Shown: positions 29,251 through 39,075 of the stretch, piece after piece
How positions within the stretch are numbered: the first letter of the stretch is position 1
Layout: every line of letters begins with the position of its first letter
Source: Mycobacterium sp. 1245111.1
Lineage (GTDB): Bacteria > Actinomycetota > Actinomycetes > Mycobacteriales > Mycobacteriaceae
Assembly (NCBI RefSeq): GCF_001673405.1
Contig: NZ_LZLV01000095.1
Location: 1-64,000 of the forward strand
Direction of reading: 5' to 3'
Length of the DNA stretch: 64,000 nucleotides
Notes under the pieces: generated by a model
Database searches by the model: none
The model's input: only the letters and a program-made list of their open reading frames with translations
What the model was told of the DNA's origin: nothing
Translations under genes and position numbers: made by a program

Positions 29251-29901
29251 ATGGTTGTAAGTGTCTTTCTCGTCGATGACCATGAGGTCGTTCGCCGCGG
29301 GATTGTCGATCTGCTCGGAGCCGATCCGGAGCTAGAAGTTGTCGGCGAAGCAGGATCGGTGGCCGAGGCGATGACTCGGATAGCGGCGGTGAGGCCCGAT
29401 GTCGCAGTGCTCGACGTCCGGCTACCCGATGGCAGCGGAATCGAATTGTGCAGAGATCTACTCTCAGACATTCCCGATCTGCGATGCCTGATGCTGACGT
29501 CGTTTACCTCCGATGAGGCGATGCTCGACGCGATACTGGCCGGTGCCAGCGGCTATGTGGTGAAGGACATCAAGGGCATGGAACTTGCCCAGGCCATCAA
29601 GGACGTCGGTGCCGGCAAGTCACTACTGGACAATCGTGCTGCTGCGGCGCTGATGGCGAAACTCCGCGGTGCGGCTGAACGCAGCGATCCGCTCGTGGGG
29701 TTGACGGACCAGGAACGCACTTTGCTGGGCCTGCTCAGCGAGGGTCTGACCAACAAACAGATCGCCGCACGCATGTTCCTCGCCGAAAAGACCGTCAAGA
29801 ACTACGTGTCCCGACTGCTGGCGAAGCTTGGCATGGAGCGACGAACACAGGCTGCGGTGTTCGCATCCAAACTCGAGTCCACCGAGCGTCCGACTCGATG
29901 A
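29251..29901 (+). CDS. devR: Dormancy response regulator DevR/DosR
   Basis: A 216-residue NarL/FixJ-type regulator, nearly identical in layout to M. tuberculosis DevR (217 residues). In the receiver, Asp9/Asp10 ([12 protein letters not shown]), phospho-acceptor Asp55 ([11 protein letters not shown]) and Lys105 ([12 protein letters not shown]) are present. The C-terminal LuxR helix-turn-helix is [29 protein letters not shown] (about residues 167-195), with the Lys/Asn DNA contacts kept. It activates the hypoxia/NO/CO regulon by binding GGGACTWWAGTCCC boxes. ATG 29251 has GGAGGG upstream and is chosen over 29176. Its kinase follows 36 bp downstream. Confidence 0.97.
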   Translation: MVVSVFLVDDHEVVRRGIVDLLGADPELEVVGEAGSVAEAMTRIAAVRPDVAVLDVRLPDGSGIELCRDLLSDIPDLRCLMLTSFTSDEAMLDAILAGASGYVVKDIKGMELAQAIKDVGAGKSLLDNRAAAALMAKLRGAAERSDPLVGLTDQERTLLGLLSEGLTNKQIAARMFLAEKTVKNYVSRLLAKLGMERRTQAAVFASKLESTERPTR

Positions 29902-31656
<1,755 letters not shown>

Positions 31657-31670
31657 GCCCGGCGGAGCGC

Positions 31671-32576
31671 TCAGCGCTGTCGAGCCACGATCACCGGCGC
31701 GCCGGCGACATGTACCACCGCGGTGCTCACTGAGCCTAAAAGCATGCCCGAAAACCCGCCCCGGCCATGACTTCCCACGACCACAAGCTGGGCAGACTCC
31801 GCCTCCTCCAACAGATGGCGTGCGGGATCGTTGTACACGATTCTGCGTTGCACCGCGACGTCCGGGTAACGCTGGTGCCAGCCAGCCAGTCGTTAGGAGA
31901 GGGCTTCGCGCGCAACTTGTTGCAGCGCCGACCATTCCAGGCTCGGGATGTCGGCCACATCCCCGTGAGACCAGGAATGCAGTGCAACCAAATGCACTCG
32001 ACGCCAAGACGCCTCGTCGAAGGCGATGGCCGTTGCCAACTCTGACGCCGGCGATCCGTCGATGCCAACCACGACCGGCAGCTGCGTGGGACTTAGCGCG
32101 GTGACGGGGGATACGTCGCGAATCACTGCCACCGGGCAGTACGCGTGATGCACCAATCCGGTGCTGACCGATCCCAGTAAGAGCCGCCGGACGGTCCCTT
32201 GCCCGCGGGTGCCCACCACTAGCATCTTCGCGTCTTTGGACAGGTCAGCCAGTGTCGGAATAGTTGCGCCGAAACACACCTCGCCACGAATCTCGGAGCG
32301 GGCGAGGCCGGGGGCACTGTCTTGGGCTATCCTGATCGCCGCCGAAATCACCTCTGCTCCGTCCTTTTTGCGCCAGTCGCCGTTTCCTGCGAGGGGCGGT
32401 AGAGGACCGCCGCTCAGGCCAACCAGGCCCCATGGCGGCGTCGCAATGACGTGGGTGATATCGAGCGCGATATTGCGCATGCTGGCTTCGCGCGCGGCCC
32501 AGCTCAGCGCTTTGTCGGACGAAGGCGACCCGTCGACGCCGACGACAATTGTTTGTTGCCCAGCGAGATCAGGCAT
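31671..32576 (-). pseudogene. Universal stress protein interrupted by an in-frame TAA
   Basis: Reading from ATG 32576, domain 1 is intact (IVVGVDGSPSSDKALSWAAREAS ... [19 protein letters not shown]). Domain 2 begins ([23 protein letters not shown]) but meets TAA at 31893-31895. The same frame then continues as [15 protein letters not shown] and [19 protein letters not shown] to the normal USP end at 31671. Paralogues have Glu at that place (LTERLAG), so one change, GAA to TAA, explains it. The first 227 residues may still be made. It is convergent with devS, with a 14-bp gap. A weak DosR-like half-site lies at 32647-32660. Confidence 0.85.
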
Positions 32577-32720
32577 TGCGGGCTCCCTAACACTCTGTTA
32601 ACGCTTGACGTTGGTAATGCTAGGTACGTTGGCTGCGGTCTGGTAGGAGCAATTAGTCCTAATACAGTGAGCCATAAGGCATCTCGCGGGGTTGGTGCAC
32701 GCTTTCGCTTCGGTTATCGA

Positions 32721-33314
32721 TTACGGGCGGTTGGTGCGTCCGTTTTCGCCGTCTACGAGATCTCGAATATCACGCTCCCACTGCATATCCCGCGAGCGCG
32801 TGATGCGCGCCCGTAGCATGCCGACGGCCTGAATGACAGCTAAGACTGTGACCCACCAAGCCAGGAATGCGATATCCACCGCAGTCCGGGCAGCCTGTGT
32901 GACCGGAGTTGGCGCATCGACTTTGTTTCCTTGGGCGTCAACCCAAATCGACACAGAGTCAGTCGCTTTGATCGGATAATCCGAGCCGACGGATTCGACG
33001 CGGTCCACACCGTTGGTCCGCCAACGCGCTAGCACGGTGGAGTCTGCGGACGTGGGCCGAACACCGGGAATGCTGTCATCTAGCGCGGTGGCCACCACGG
33101 TATGCCGCGCCGCAGCCTCTTCGAGGTATTGCTGTTTTTCGGCCCCGTAGACGAATGTGCCTAAAACACCTGCACATGCGACCGCGACGATGACTAGCAG
33201 TGCGGCGAGGGGGACGATGGCCGCCTCGATACGGTCACTGGCCCTCATGAGCGGGCTACGGCAGAAGATTCGAAGGACCGGCCACGTGTGAGGCCGGATG
33301 GCGAAACTGTCCAT
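32721..33314 (-). CDS. Rv1733c-like two-helix membrane protein
   Basis: About 197 residues. The order matches the Rv1733c family: a short cytoplasmic start with RIFCRSPLMRASDRIEA, a first helix (about residues 38-60), an extracytoplasmic loop of about 80 residues (ARWRTNGVDRVES, VSIWVDAQGNKVDAPTP) and a second helix (about 148-168), then a basic tail (RSRDMQWERDIRDLV). Rv1733c is a strongly DosR-induced antigen of unknown function. ATG 33314 with GAGGCGAG upstream is preferred over 33368. It is divergent from the next USP gene, and a DosR-like box at 33380-33393 lies between them. Confidence 0.87.
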   Translation of the reverse strand: MDSFAIRPHTWPVLRIFCRSPLMRASDRIEAAIVPLAALLVIVAVACAGVLGTFVYGAEKQQYLEEAAARHTVVATALDDSIPGVRPTSADSTVLARWRTNGVDRVESVGSDYPIKATDSVSIWVDAQGNKVDAPTPVTQAARTAVDIAFLAWWVTVLAVIQAVGMLRARITRSRDMQWERDIRDLVDGENGRTNRP

Positions 33315-33379
33315 AGCGATCTCGCCTCGTCTTGGGTGCGACATTGCCTCAGCATCGCGATTCGGCATTTCGAATCGTA

Positions 33380-33393
33380 GGGCCCAACGTCCA
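33380..33393. promoter_or_regulatory. DosR-box-like site between Rv1733c-like and USP genes
   Basis: GGGCCCAACGTCCA matches the DosR core at 10 of 14 positions. It lies 66 bp from the Rv1733c-like start and 86 bp from the USP start, so it could serve both divergent genes. Confidence 0.42.
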
Positions 33394-33478
33394 TTCGCAC
33401 GGAGTCCTACGCCTCCTGTCCGCCAGCGGTGACCCGGATAGCGTCGTTTCTGTCCATGGTCGGTGTCAGGAGTGCTTC

Positions 33479-34354
33479 ATGAACGACCAATTATCGCTTC
33501 GACCGGTGGTTGTCGCGGTCGACGGTTCGACGGCGGCGATCAGTGCCGCTGAATGGGCGGCAAAGGAAGCCGTCCATCAAGATGTCCCGATACGGATCGT
33601 GCACGTATCCCAACACGCGTCCGGGTCGCTCGATGGCGTCGCGCAGCAATACGCCGAAGACTGCTTGCGAAAAGCTTGTATGGCTGTGAAGGCGACGGGT
33701 CTTCCAGTGACGATCGAGACCGCGGTGCTAGACGGAGATGTCGGTGCCACGTTGATTGTCGAATCGGCGAGCGCAATCCTGATTTGTATCGGGTCTTCGG
33801 GTATCGGCCGCCTGGCCGCCGCGGCGTTCGGCTCGACTGCGACAACGCTTGCCGAGCGAGCACGCTGCCCGGTGGCGATCATCCGGTCCTACTCCGACAG
33901 ACCTCCTTCGGAGGCCGGCTTCATAGTCGCCGTCCTCGACGGTCACTCCAACGACGACGCCGCGATTAGCTGGGCCATGGAGGAAGCTCGAGTGCACCGG
34001 GCCCCCGTGCTGGCGCTGGGCATTTTCCCGTGGCCGCTTTTCGACATCGATGATGAGCGCTTCTATGACCGACTGGACCACTGGCTACACCGATACCCGG
34101 ACGTGACGGTCGAAGTCGCGACGACGCGCATGAGCGCGCGCCGTTACCTCGAGAGTTTCGTCGGCGCGATACAACTCGTAGTCATCGGGCGGGGCGACGC
34201 GGCCGGCGTTGCTCGTCTGATCGGACCGCACCACCTGCCCATCACTGCGCATGCAAACTGTTCCGTTCTCATTACCCATTCCGCTGAACAAGAGGGAGAC
34301 AACAACCGCAAGCACCCGCTCGCAAGTCGGGCCCGCTCCACGGTGATCAGCTAG
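33479..34354 (+). CDS. Universal stress protein, Rv3134c-like
   Basis: A 291-residue protein. Domain 1: VVVAVDGSTAAISAAEWAAKEAVHQDVPIRIVHV with a changed ATP loop (GSSGIGRLAAAAFGSTATTLAERARCPVAII). Domain 2 (FIVAVLDGHSNDDAAISWAMEEARVHRAPVLAL) lacks the usual glycine loop, as in Rv3134c-type USPs. ATG 33479 has AGGAG 8 bp upstream; the frame is open further up but without a better start. It is divergent from the Rv1733c-like gene with a shared DosR-like box. Confidence 0.88.
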   Translation: MNDQLSLRPVVVAVDGSTAAISAAEWAAKEAVHQDVPIRIVHVSQHASGSLDGVAQQYAEDCLRKACMAVKATGLPVTIETAVLDGDVGATLIVESASAILICIGSSGIGRLAAAAFGSTATTLAERARCPVAIIRSYSDRPPSEAGFIVAVLDGHSNDDAAISWAMEEARVHRAPVLALGIFPWPLFDIDDERFYDRLDHWLHRYPDVTVEVATTRMSARRYLESFVGAIQLVVIGRGDAAGVARLIGPHHLPITAHANCSVLITHSAEQEGDNNRKHPLASRARSTVIS

Positions 34355-34382
34355 AGCTCAGTTCTAGGGGCCGAGGGCGCTG

Positions 34383-35231
34383 CTAGCGGACGACGAGTAG
34401 AGAAAAGTCGCTGTGGCTCAGCGCAACTGCTCCACTGGCGCCGAACAGCTGGGAAATCTCGCTGGTTTTCTGAGCGCTGATCACCGCTAGTTGAGTAAAC
34501 GCCGCACGGTCGGCGAGGTAGCCGAGAAAGGTATTGAACGCGGTAACGGTGCGCACCTGCACGTGAGGATAGCGTGGTCCTCGCGCCAAGACGTAGCGAT
34601 CGAGGACCGCCTGCATGCGTCGATCGTGTTCTAGGAGAACGCTATGCTTTTGCAGCAGGTCAAATCCCGTGCGGTATGCCGTCGTGAGCACTAAGGCGGC
34701 ATCCCTGCGGTTTGCCTCGTCGAAGGCCCACTCTAGTACCGCGTCATCCTCGGCTGACCCGTCGAGAAAGGTCACGATTGATCGGATCGCCGGCCGATCC
34801 GTATGGTGCTCATCTCTCACCACCGCCAGGGGACAGCACGTCGACCGCGCCAATCGCGCTGCAGTCGAGCCGAATCCACTGCCGCACGGATTGCCCGACT
34901 CCGCATTGCCGATGCATAACAGCCGGGCTGACCTAGACGCTTCGACGAGTGCGCGCAGTGGGTGGTCCTCAACGATGTCTATTTCGACTTTGACAGACTG
35001 CCCCAGTGCTTCGATGGCGAGGCAGGCGTCATGGATCGACTTGTCAGCTGCCGCAACCATTTCTGATCTTGCGTTCCGGTTTGCCTCAGGAGCGAGTTCC
35101 GAGCAATAGAGAAGCCGCAGGGGAGTGGGCGTGCCGGCCACCTCACGGACAGCCCAGCGTGCGGCCCGGATCGCGGCTTGTGACCCATCGATTCCCACCA
35201 CGACTGACTTCGGCAGACAATGCTTGGACAT
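34383..35231 (-). CDS. Universal stress protein, Rv3134c-like
   Basis: A 282-residue protein. Domain 1 begins [23 protein letters not shown] with a modified ATP loop (GNAESGNPCGSGFGSTAARLARSTCCPLAVVRD). Domain 2 (IVTFLDGSAEDDAVLEWAFDEANRRDAALVL) ends without a Gly-rich loop. A role in hypoxic survival is inferred from its location. It is convergent with the USP at 33479 (28-bp gap) and followed on the same strand by another USP gene upstream. Only a poor DosR-like sequence is visible in its 134-bp upstream gap. Confidence 0.87.
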   Translation of the reverse strand: MSKHCLPKSVVVGIDGSQAAIRAARWAVREVAGTPTPLRLLYCSELAPEANRNARSEMVAAADKSIHDACLAIEALGQSVKVEIDIVEDHPLRALVEASRSARLLCIGNAESGNPCGSGFGSTAARLARSTCCPLAVVRDEHHTDRPAIRSIVTFLDGSAEDDAVLEWAFDEANRRDAALVLTTAYRTGFDLLQKHSVLLEHDRRMQAVLDRYVLARGPRYPHVQVRTVTAFNTFLGYLADRAAFTQLAVISAQKTSEISQLFGASGAVALSHSDFSLLVVR

Positions 35232-35365
35232 CGGCGCTCCCGACTGTCTTTGATCGATGGGTTTTCTGAGGGGAGGGCAGGACTAGATCCGCGGTCGTCG
35301 GCTGAACATGTAGTGGCGTCGGTAGTCCAGTCGCCCGGTAGTTTTGGAGTGGTTCGGTGTGAGCA

Positions 35366-36256
35366 TTACCTGTAGGTCCGCGCCACCATCACCGGTCTGC
35401 GGGCAGATTGAACGACGGCGTTGCTCACCGATCCCAGCACCACCCGACCAGCGAGGCTCCGATCGTGGCTTCCGACTACGACAAGCTGAGCGGAATGCGA
35501 CGCGTCGACGAGAGCACGGGCGGGCGGGTCGCAGACCAGCGACTTGGTCACAACTACATCTGGATAGCGCTCGTGCCAACCTGCGAGTGCCTCGCTGAGG
35601 AGGCGCTCCTCTTCGGCCTTGACTTGCAGCCAATCGATGCCGGGAAGCTCGACGAGCTCCCTGTTGCTCCAGGCGTGCAAGGCGACCACGCCGACATGGC
35701 GGCGCGAGGCCTCATCGAAAGCGATCTTGGTAGCGAGCTCTGAGCTTGACGAGTCGTCGATTCCGACGAGCACCGGCGCATCAACCGGAAGTGGACTTGC
35801 CGGCTGTTGCTCGTGGATGACTGCGACCGGGCAATGAGCATGCCGGACAAGCCCGGAGCTGACCGAGCCGAGCAGGCCGCGGGTCAGGGCGCCCCGCCCG
35901 TCGGTTCCGACGACGACCAGATCGGCGCGTTTGGAGAGCTCGATGAGCTTGGGAACGGTTGCGGCAAAGAGCAGTTCGCCGTTGATGTGGATGCCGGCAT
36001 TTTCGCCGATAGCGTCGTTCGCGATTTTGAAGGCATTAGCTAGGACCTCGTGGCCCTCGGCTTGCTGCCATCCGCGTACCTGCTCGAGGATGAGGATTTG
36101 CGACCAGGTCGGCGCTTTGGGGTTCTCGACGTGCACCAGGGTCAGCGGCACCCCGCGCATCGCCGCGTCCTGGGCAGCCCAGGTCACCGCGGTATCAGAG
36201 GCCGGCGATCCGTCGACGCCGACGATGACGCCGTAATTCTCTGTGTTGGGTGACAT
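35366..36256 (-). CDS. Universal stress protein, two USP domains
   Basis: A 296-residue tandem USP of the classical type. Domain 1: GVIVGVDGSPASDTAVTWAAQDAAMRGVPLTLVHV with GTDGRGALTRGLLGSVSSG. Domain 2: VLVGIDDSSSSELATKIAFDEASRRHVGVVALHAW with GSHDRSLAGRVVLGSVSNA, where the first Gly positions of the ATP loop are altered. ATG 36256 with AAAGGA upstream is preferred over 36349. A DosR-like box at 36308-36321 is 52 bp upstream, in the gap shared with cydA. Confidence 0.9.
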   Translation of the reverse strand: MSPNTENYGVIVGVDGSPASDTAVTWAAQDAAMRGVPLTLVHVENPKAPTWSQILILEQVRGWQQAEGHEVLANAFKIANDAIGENAGIHINGELLFAATVPKLIELSKRADLVVVGTDGRGALTRGLLGSVSSGLVRHAHCPVAVIHEQQPASPLPVDAPVLVGIDDSSSSELATKIAFDEASRRHVGVVALHAWSNRELVELPGIDWLQVKAEEERLLSEALAGWHERYPDVVVTKSLVCDPPARALVDASHSAQLVVVGSHDRSLAGRVVLGSVSNAVVQSARRPVMVARTYR

Positions 36257-36307
36257 TTCGGTCCTTTCGTCGAGGACTACGTTATGAAAATCACGTCGCG
36301 ACGGAGT

Positions 36308-36321
36308 GAGCCTTTGGTCCC
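36308..36321. promoter_or_regulatory. DosR-box-like site between USP and cydA
   Basis: GAGCCTTTGGTCCC matches the DosR core at 11 of 14 positions. It lies 52 bp upstream of the minus-strand USP start and about 200 bp upstream of cydA, so it more likely serves the USP gene. Confidence 0.5.
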
Positions 36322-36521
36322 TATTCAGCGGGGTGTTGGTCCTTTCCATCGGCTTGGCCGGGACCCGGCTCCGCTGATGCCGACGATGGGCGGGGACGAA
36401 CAGGCGGTTGTGCGGGCAATGACCGCCGTAGCGGTGTCGCGCAAAATTGCGTCTGGTGTAGGTGGGCCCGCGTTACTACACTATGTCGTAGCCGGGGGTC
36501 GGCCGTTGTAGGAGATGACGG

Positions 36522-37994
36522 ATGAGTGTCGTCGATATATCACGGTGGCAGTTCGGTATTACGACCGTCTACCACTTCATCTTCGTGCCGCTCACGATCG
36601 GTCTGGCGCCCCTCATTGCCATTATGCAAACGGCGTGGGCCGCCACGGGCAATACCGCGTGGTATCGACTGACAAAGTTCTTCGGCAAGCTGTTCTTGAT
36701 CAACTTCGCCATAGGCGTGGCGACCGGGATCGTTCAAGAATTTCAGTTCGGGATGAACTGGAGTGAGTACTCGCGGTTTGTCGGTGACGTGTTCGGTGCC
36801 CCGCTGGCGATGGAAGGGCTGTTTGCGTTCTTCTTCGAGTCCACGTTCATCGGCTTGTGGATCTTCGGCTGGGAAAGGCTACCGAAGCTCGTTCATCTGG
36901 CCTGTATTTGGATCGTTGCATTTGGCGTCAACGCGTCGGCGTTTTTCATCATCGTCGCGAACTCATTCATGCAACACCCCGTCGGCGCACACTACAATCC
37001 AGCGACGCGGCGCGCCGAGCTGGATAGCATCGGGGCGCTGCTGGCCAATAACACTGCCCGAGCGGCGTTTTCACACACCGTCGCCGGTTCGCTGCTGACC
37101 GCGGGGACGTTCGTCGCTGCGGTGAGTGCGTGGTGGCTGGTCCGAACGCGCAAGCCCGGATCATCGGCGCGCCTGGACGATACCGACGCCCACATCGTCT
37201 TCCGTCCGGCCGTCATCCTGGGGTGCCTGGTGGTACTGCTTGCCTCAGTCGGCCTGTTCTTCACCGGCGACCGTCAGGGCAAGCTGATGTTCGTGCAGCA
37301 GCCGATGAAGATGGCATCGGCAGAGTCACTGTGCACCACCACAACTGATCCCGACTTCTCGATACTGACCATCGGTACGCACAACAACTGCGGCAGCACG
37401 ACAGAAGTGGTCAAGGTCCACTATGTGTTGCCATTTTTGGCTGAAGGCAAGCTCAGTGGCGTGACCCTGCAGGGCGTGAACGACCTGCAGAAGCAATACC
37501 AGCAGCGGTTCGGGCCGGACGACTACCGCCCCAACCTATTTGTCACCTACTGGTCGTTTCGCGCCATGATCGGTTTCTTGGCAATCCCGGTGCTATTCGC
37601 ATTGGGCGCGCTATGGCTTACCCGAGGTGACCGAGTACCGGGTGGCCGGCGCTTCGGATGGTTCGCGCTCCTCACGATCCCCACTCCGTTTCTGGCCAAC
37701 ATCGCGGGTTGGGTGTTCACCGAGATGGGCCGCCAACCGTGGGTTGTCGCCCCCAATCCCACTGGTGACCAACTAATTCGGATCACCGTTCGCGAAGGGG
37801 TCTCGCACCTGTCACCAAGCATGGTGGTCACATCGCTGACAACATTCACGCTGGTTTATGCGGTGCTGGCGGTGATCTGGTTCTTTTTGCTCAAGCGCTA
37901 CGTGAAGGAGGGCCCACAAGAACACGATGCGGAACCGGCGGCGCCGCACACGTCCGGCGACGACGAGGTAGCGCCGCTTTCGTTCGCTTACTAA
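36522..37994 (+). CDS. cydA: Cytochrome bd ubiquinol/menaquinol oxidase subunit I
   Basis: A 490-residue polytopic subunit of cytochrome bd, the high-affinity terminal oxidase used at low oxygen. SRWQFGITTVYHFIFVPLTIG carries the heme-ligand His18. The conserved GRQPWVV block lies in FTEMGRQPWVVAPNPTGDQ near residue 400. The quinol-binding Q loop is the short form. The membrane segments are regular. It is the first gene of cydABDC; GTAGGAG is upstream of the ATG. Confidence 0.97.
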   Translation: MSVVDISRWQFGITTVYHFIFVPLTIGLAPLIAIMQTAWAATGNTAWYRLTKFFGKLFLINFAIGVATGIVQEFQFGMNWSEYSRFVGDVFGAPLAMEGLFAFFFESTFIGLWIFGWERLPKLVHLACIWIVAFGVNASAFFIIVANSFMQHPVGAHYNPATRRAELDSIGALLANNTARAAFSHTVAGSLLTAGTFVAAVSAWWLVRTRKPGSSARLDDTDAHIVFRPAVILGCLVVLLASVGLFFTGDRQGKLMFVQQPMKMASAESLCTTTTDPDFSILTIGTHNNCGSTTEVVKVHYVLPFLAEGKLSGVTLQGVNDLQKQYQQRFGPDDYRPNLFVTYWSFRAMIGFLAIPVLFALGALWLTRGDRVPGGRRFGWFALLTIPTPFLANIAGWVFTEMGRQPWVVAPNPTGDQLIRITVREGVSHLSPSMVVTSLTTFTLVYAVLAVIWFFLLKRYVKEGPQEHDAEPAAPHTSGDDEVAPLSFAY

Positions 37995-38032
37995 CGCCAA
38001 TGAAGCGAATCGGCGTTGAAAGGAGTTGACCG

Positions 38033-39073
38033 ATGGGACTGCAAGAAGTGTGGTTCGGCATCATCGGCATGTTGTTCCTAGGCTTCTTTGTGCTTGAGGG
38101 CTTCGACTTCGGCGTGGGCATGTTAATGGAACCGCTCGCCCGAGCCGGCGACGGTGAACGCGAAACGCTGCGCCGCACGGCGCTCAACACCATAGGACCG
38201 GTGTGGGATGGCAATGAGGTGTGGCTAATCGTCGCCGGCGCAGCGATGTTCGCCGCCTTTCCCGCTTGGTACGCGAGCGTGTTTTCGTCGCTGTATCTGC
38301 CGCTGCTGGCAATTTTGGTGGGCATGATCGTGCGAGTTGTGGCGATCGAATGGCGCGGCAAGATCGACGACACAAAATGGCGTGGCTGGGCGGACGTCGC
38401 CATTGCGACCGGATCATGGTTGCCCGCCCTGTTGTGGGGTGTCGCATTCGCCATCTTGGTTCGCGGGCTTCCCGTAACGAGCGACGGACAGATCCGCCTT
38501 TCGATAACCGATGTGATCAATCCCTACACACTGCTAGGTGGTGTAGCCACCACCGGACTGTTTCTGTTCTACGGTGCGACATTCCTGGCGTTGAAGACTT
38601 CTGGTGCCATCCGCGACGGTGCGTACCGATTCGGGGCGCGGCTGGCGCTGCCAGTCACCGGGCTGGTCGGGGGGTTCGGTCTTTGGACGCAACTAGCTCA
38701 CGGCAAAGGGTGGACCTGGCTGGTACTGGGGGTGGCTGTCGTGGCGCAGTTGTGCGCCGCGGTGCTGGTCTGGCGCCGCACATCCGATGGCTGGGCTTTC
38801 GCCTGCACCGCGGCGGTGGTCGTCGCCGTCGTGATCTTGTTATTTGGTTGCTTATATCCGAATCTGCTGCCATCCACGCTGAATGGACACTGGAGCCTGA
38901 CCGTATACAACGCCTCGTCGACTGCTTACACACTTAAGGTGATGACCTGGGTGACGGCATTCATGGCGCCGCTGACAGTCGTATACCAGGCATGGTCGTA
39001 TTGGGTTTTCCGGCAACGGATCTCCGCCGAGCGGATACCGCCGTCGATCGGGCTGGCTAGGCGCCCATCCTGA
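38033..39073 (+). CDS. cydB: Cytochrome bd oxidase subunit II
   Basis: A 346-residue membrane subunit. The typical N terminus VWFGIIGMLFLGFFVLEGFDFGVGML and RTALNTIGPVWDGNEVWLIVAG (about residues 45-66) are conserved cydB blocks. It pairs with CydA to form the oxidase. GAAAGGAG lies before the ATG, and the gene is 38 bp downstream of cydA. Confidence 0.96.
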   Translation: MGLQEVWFGIIGMLFLGFFVLEGFDFGVGMLMEPLARAGDGERETLRRTALNTIGPVWDGNEVWLIVAGAAMFAAFPAWYASVFSSLYLPLLAILVGMIVRVVAIEWRGKIDDTKWRGWADVAIATGSWLPALLWGVAFAILVRGLPVTSDGQIRLSITDVINPYTLLGGVATTGLFLFYGATFLALKTSGAIRDGAYRFGARLALPVTGLVGGFGLWTQLAHGKGWTWLVLGVAVVAQLCAAVLVWRRTSDGWAFACTAAVVVAVVILLFGCLYPNLLPSTLNGHWSLTVYNASSTAYTLKVMTWVTAFMAPLTVVYQAWSYWVFRQRISAERIPPSIGLARRPS

Positions 39074-39075
39074 AC

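Noticed and set aside
32647..32660. Possible DosR box upstream of the interrupted USP gene
   Set aside because: Only the TTAGTCC half fits; kept as a weak half-site in the gene entry, not as a separate feature.
35278..35292. Possible DosR box CAGGACTAGATCCGC upstream of USP 34383
   Set aside because: Only about 9 of 14 core positions match and the second half is poor.
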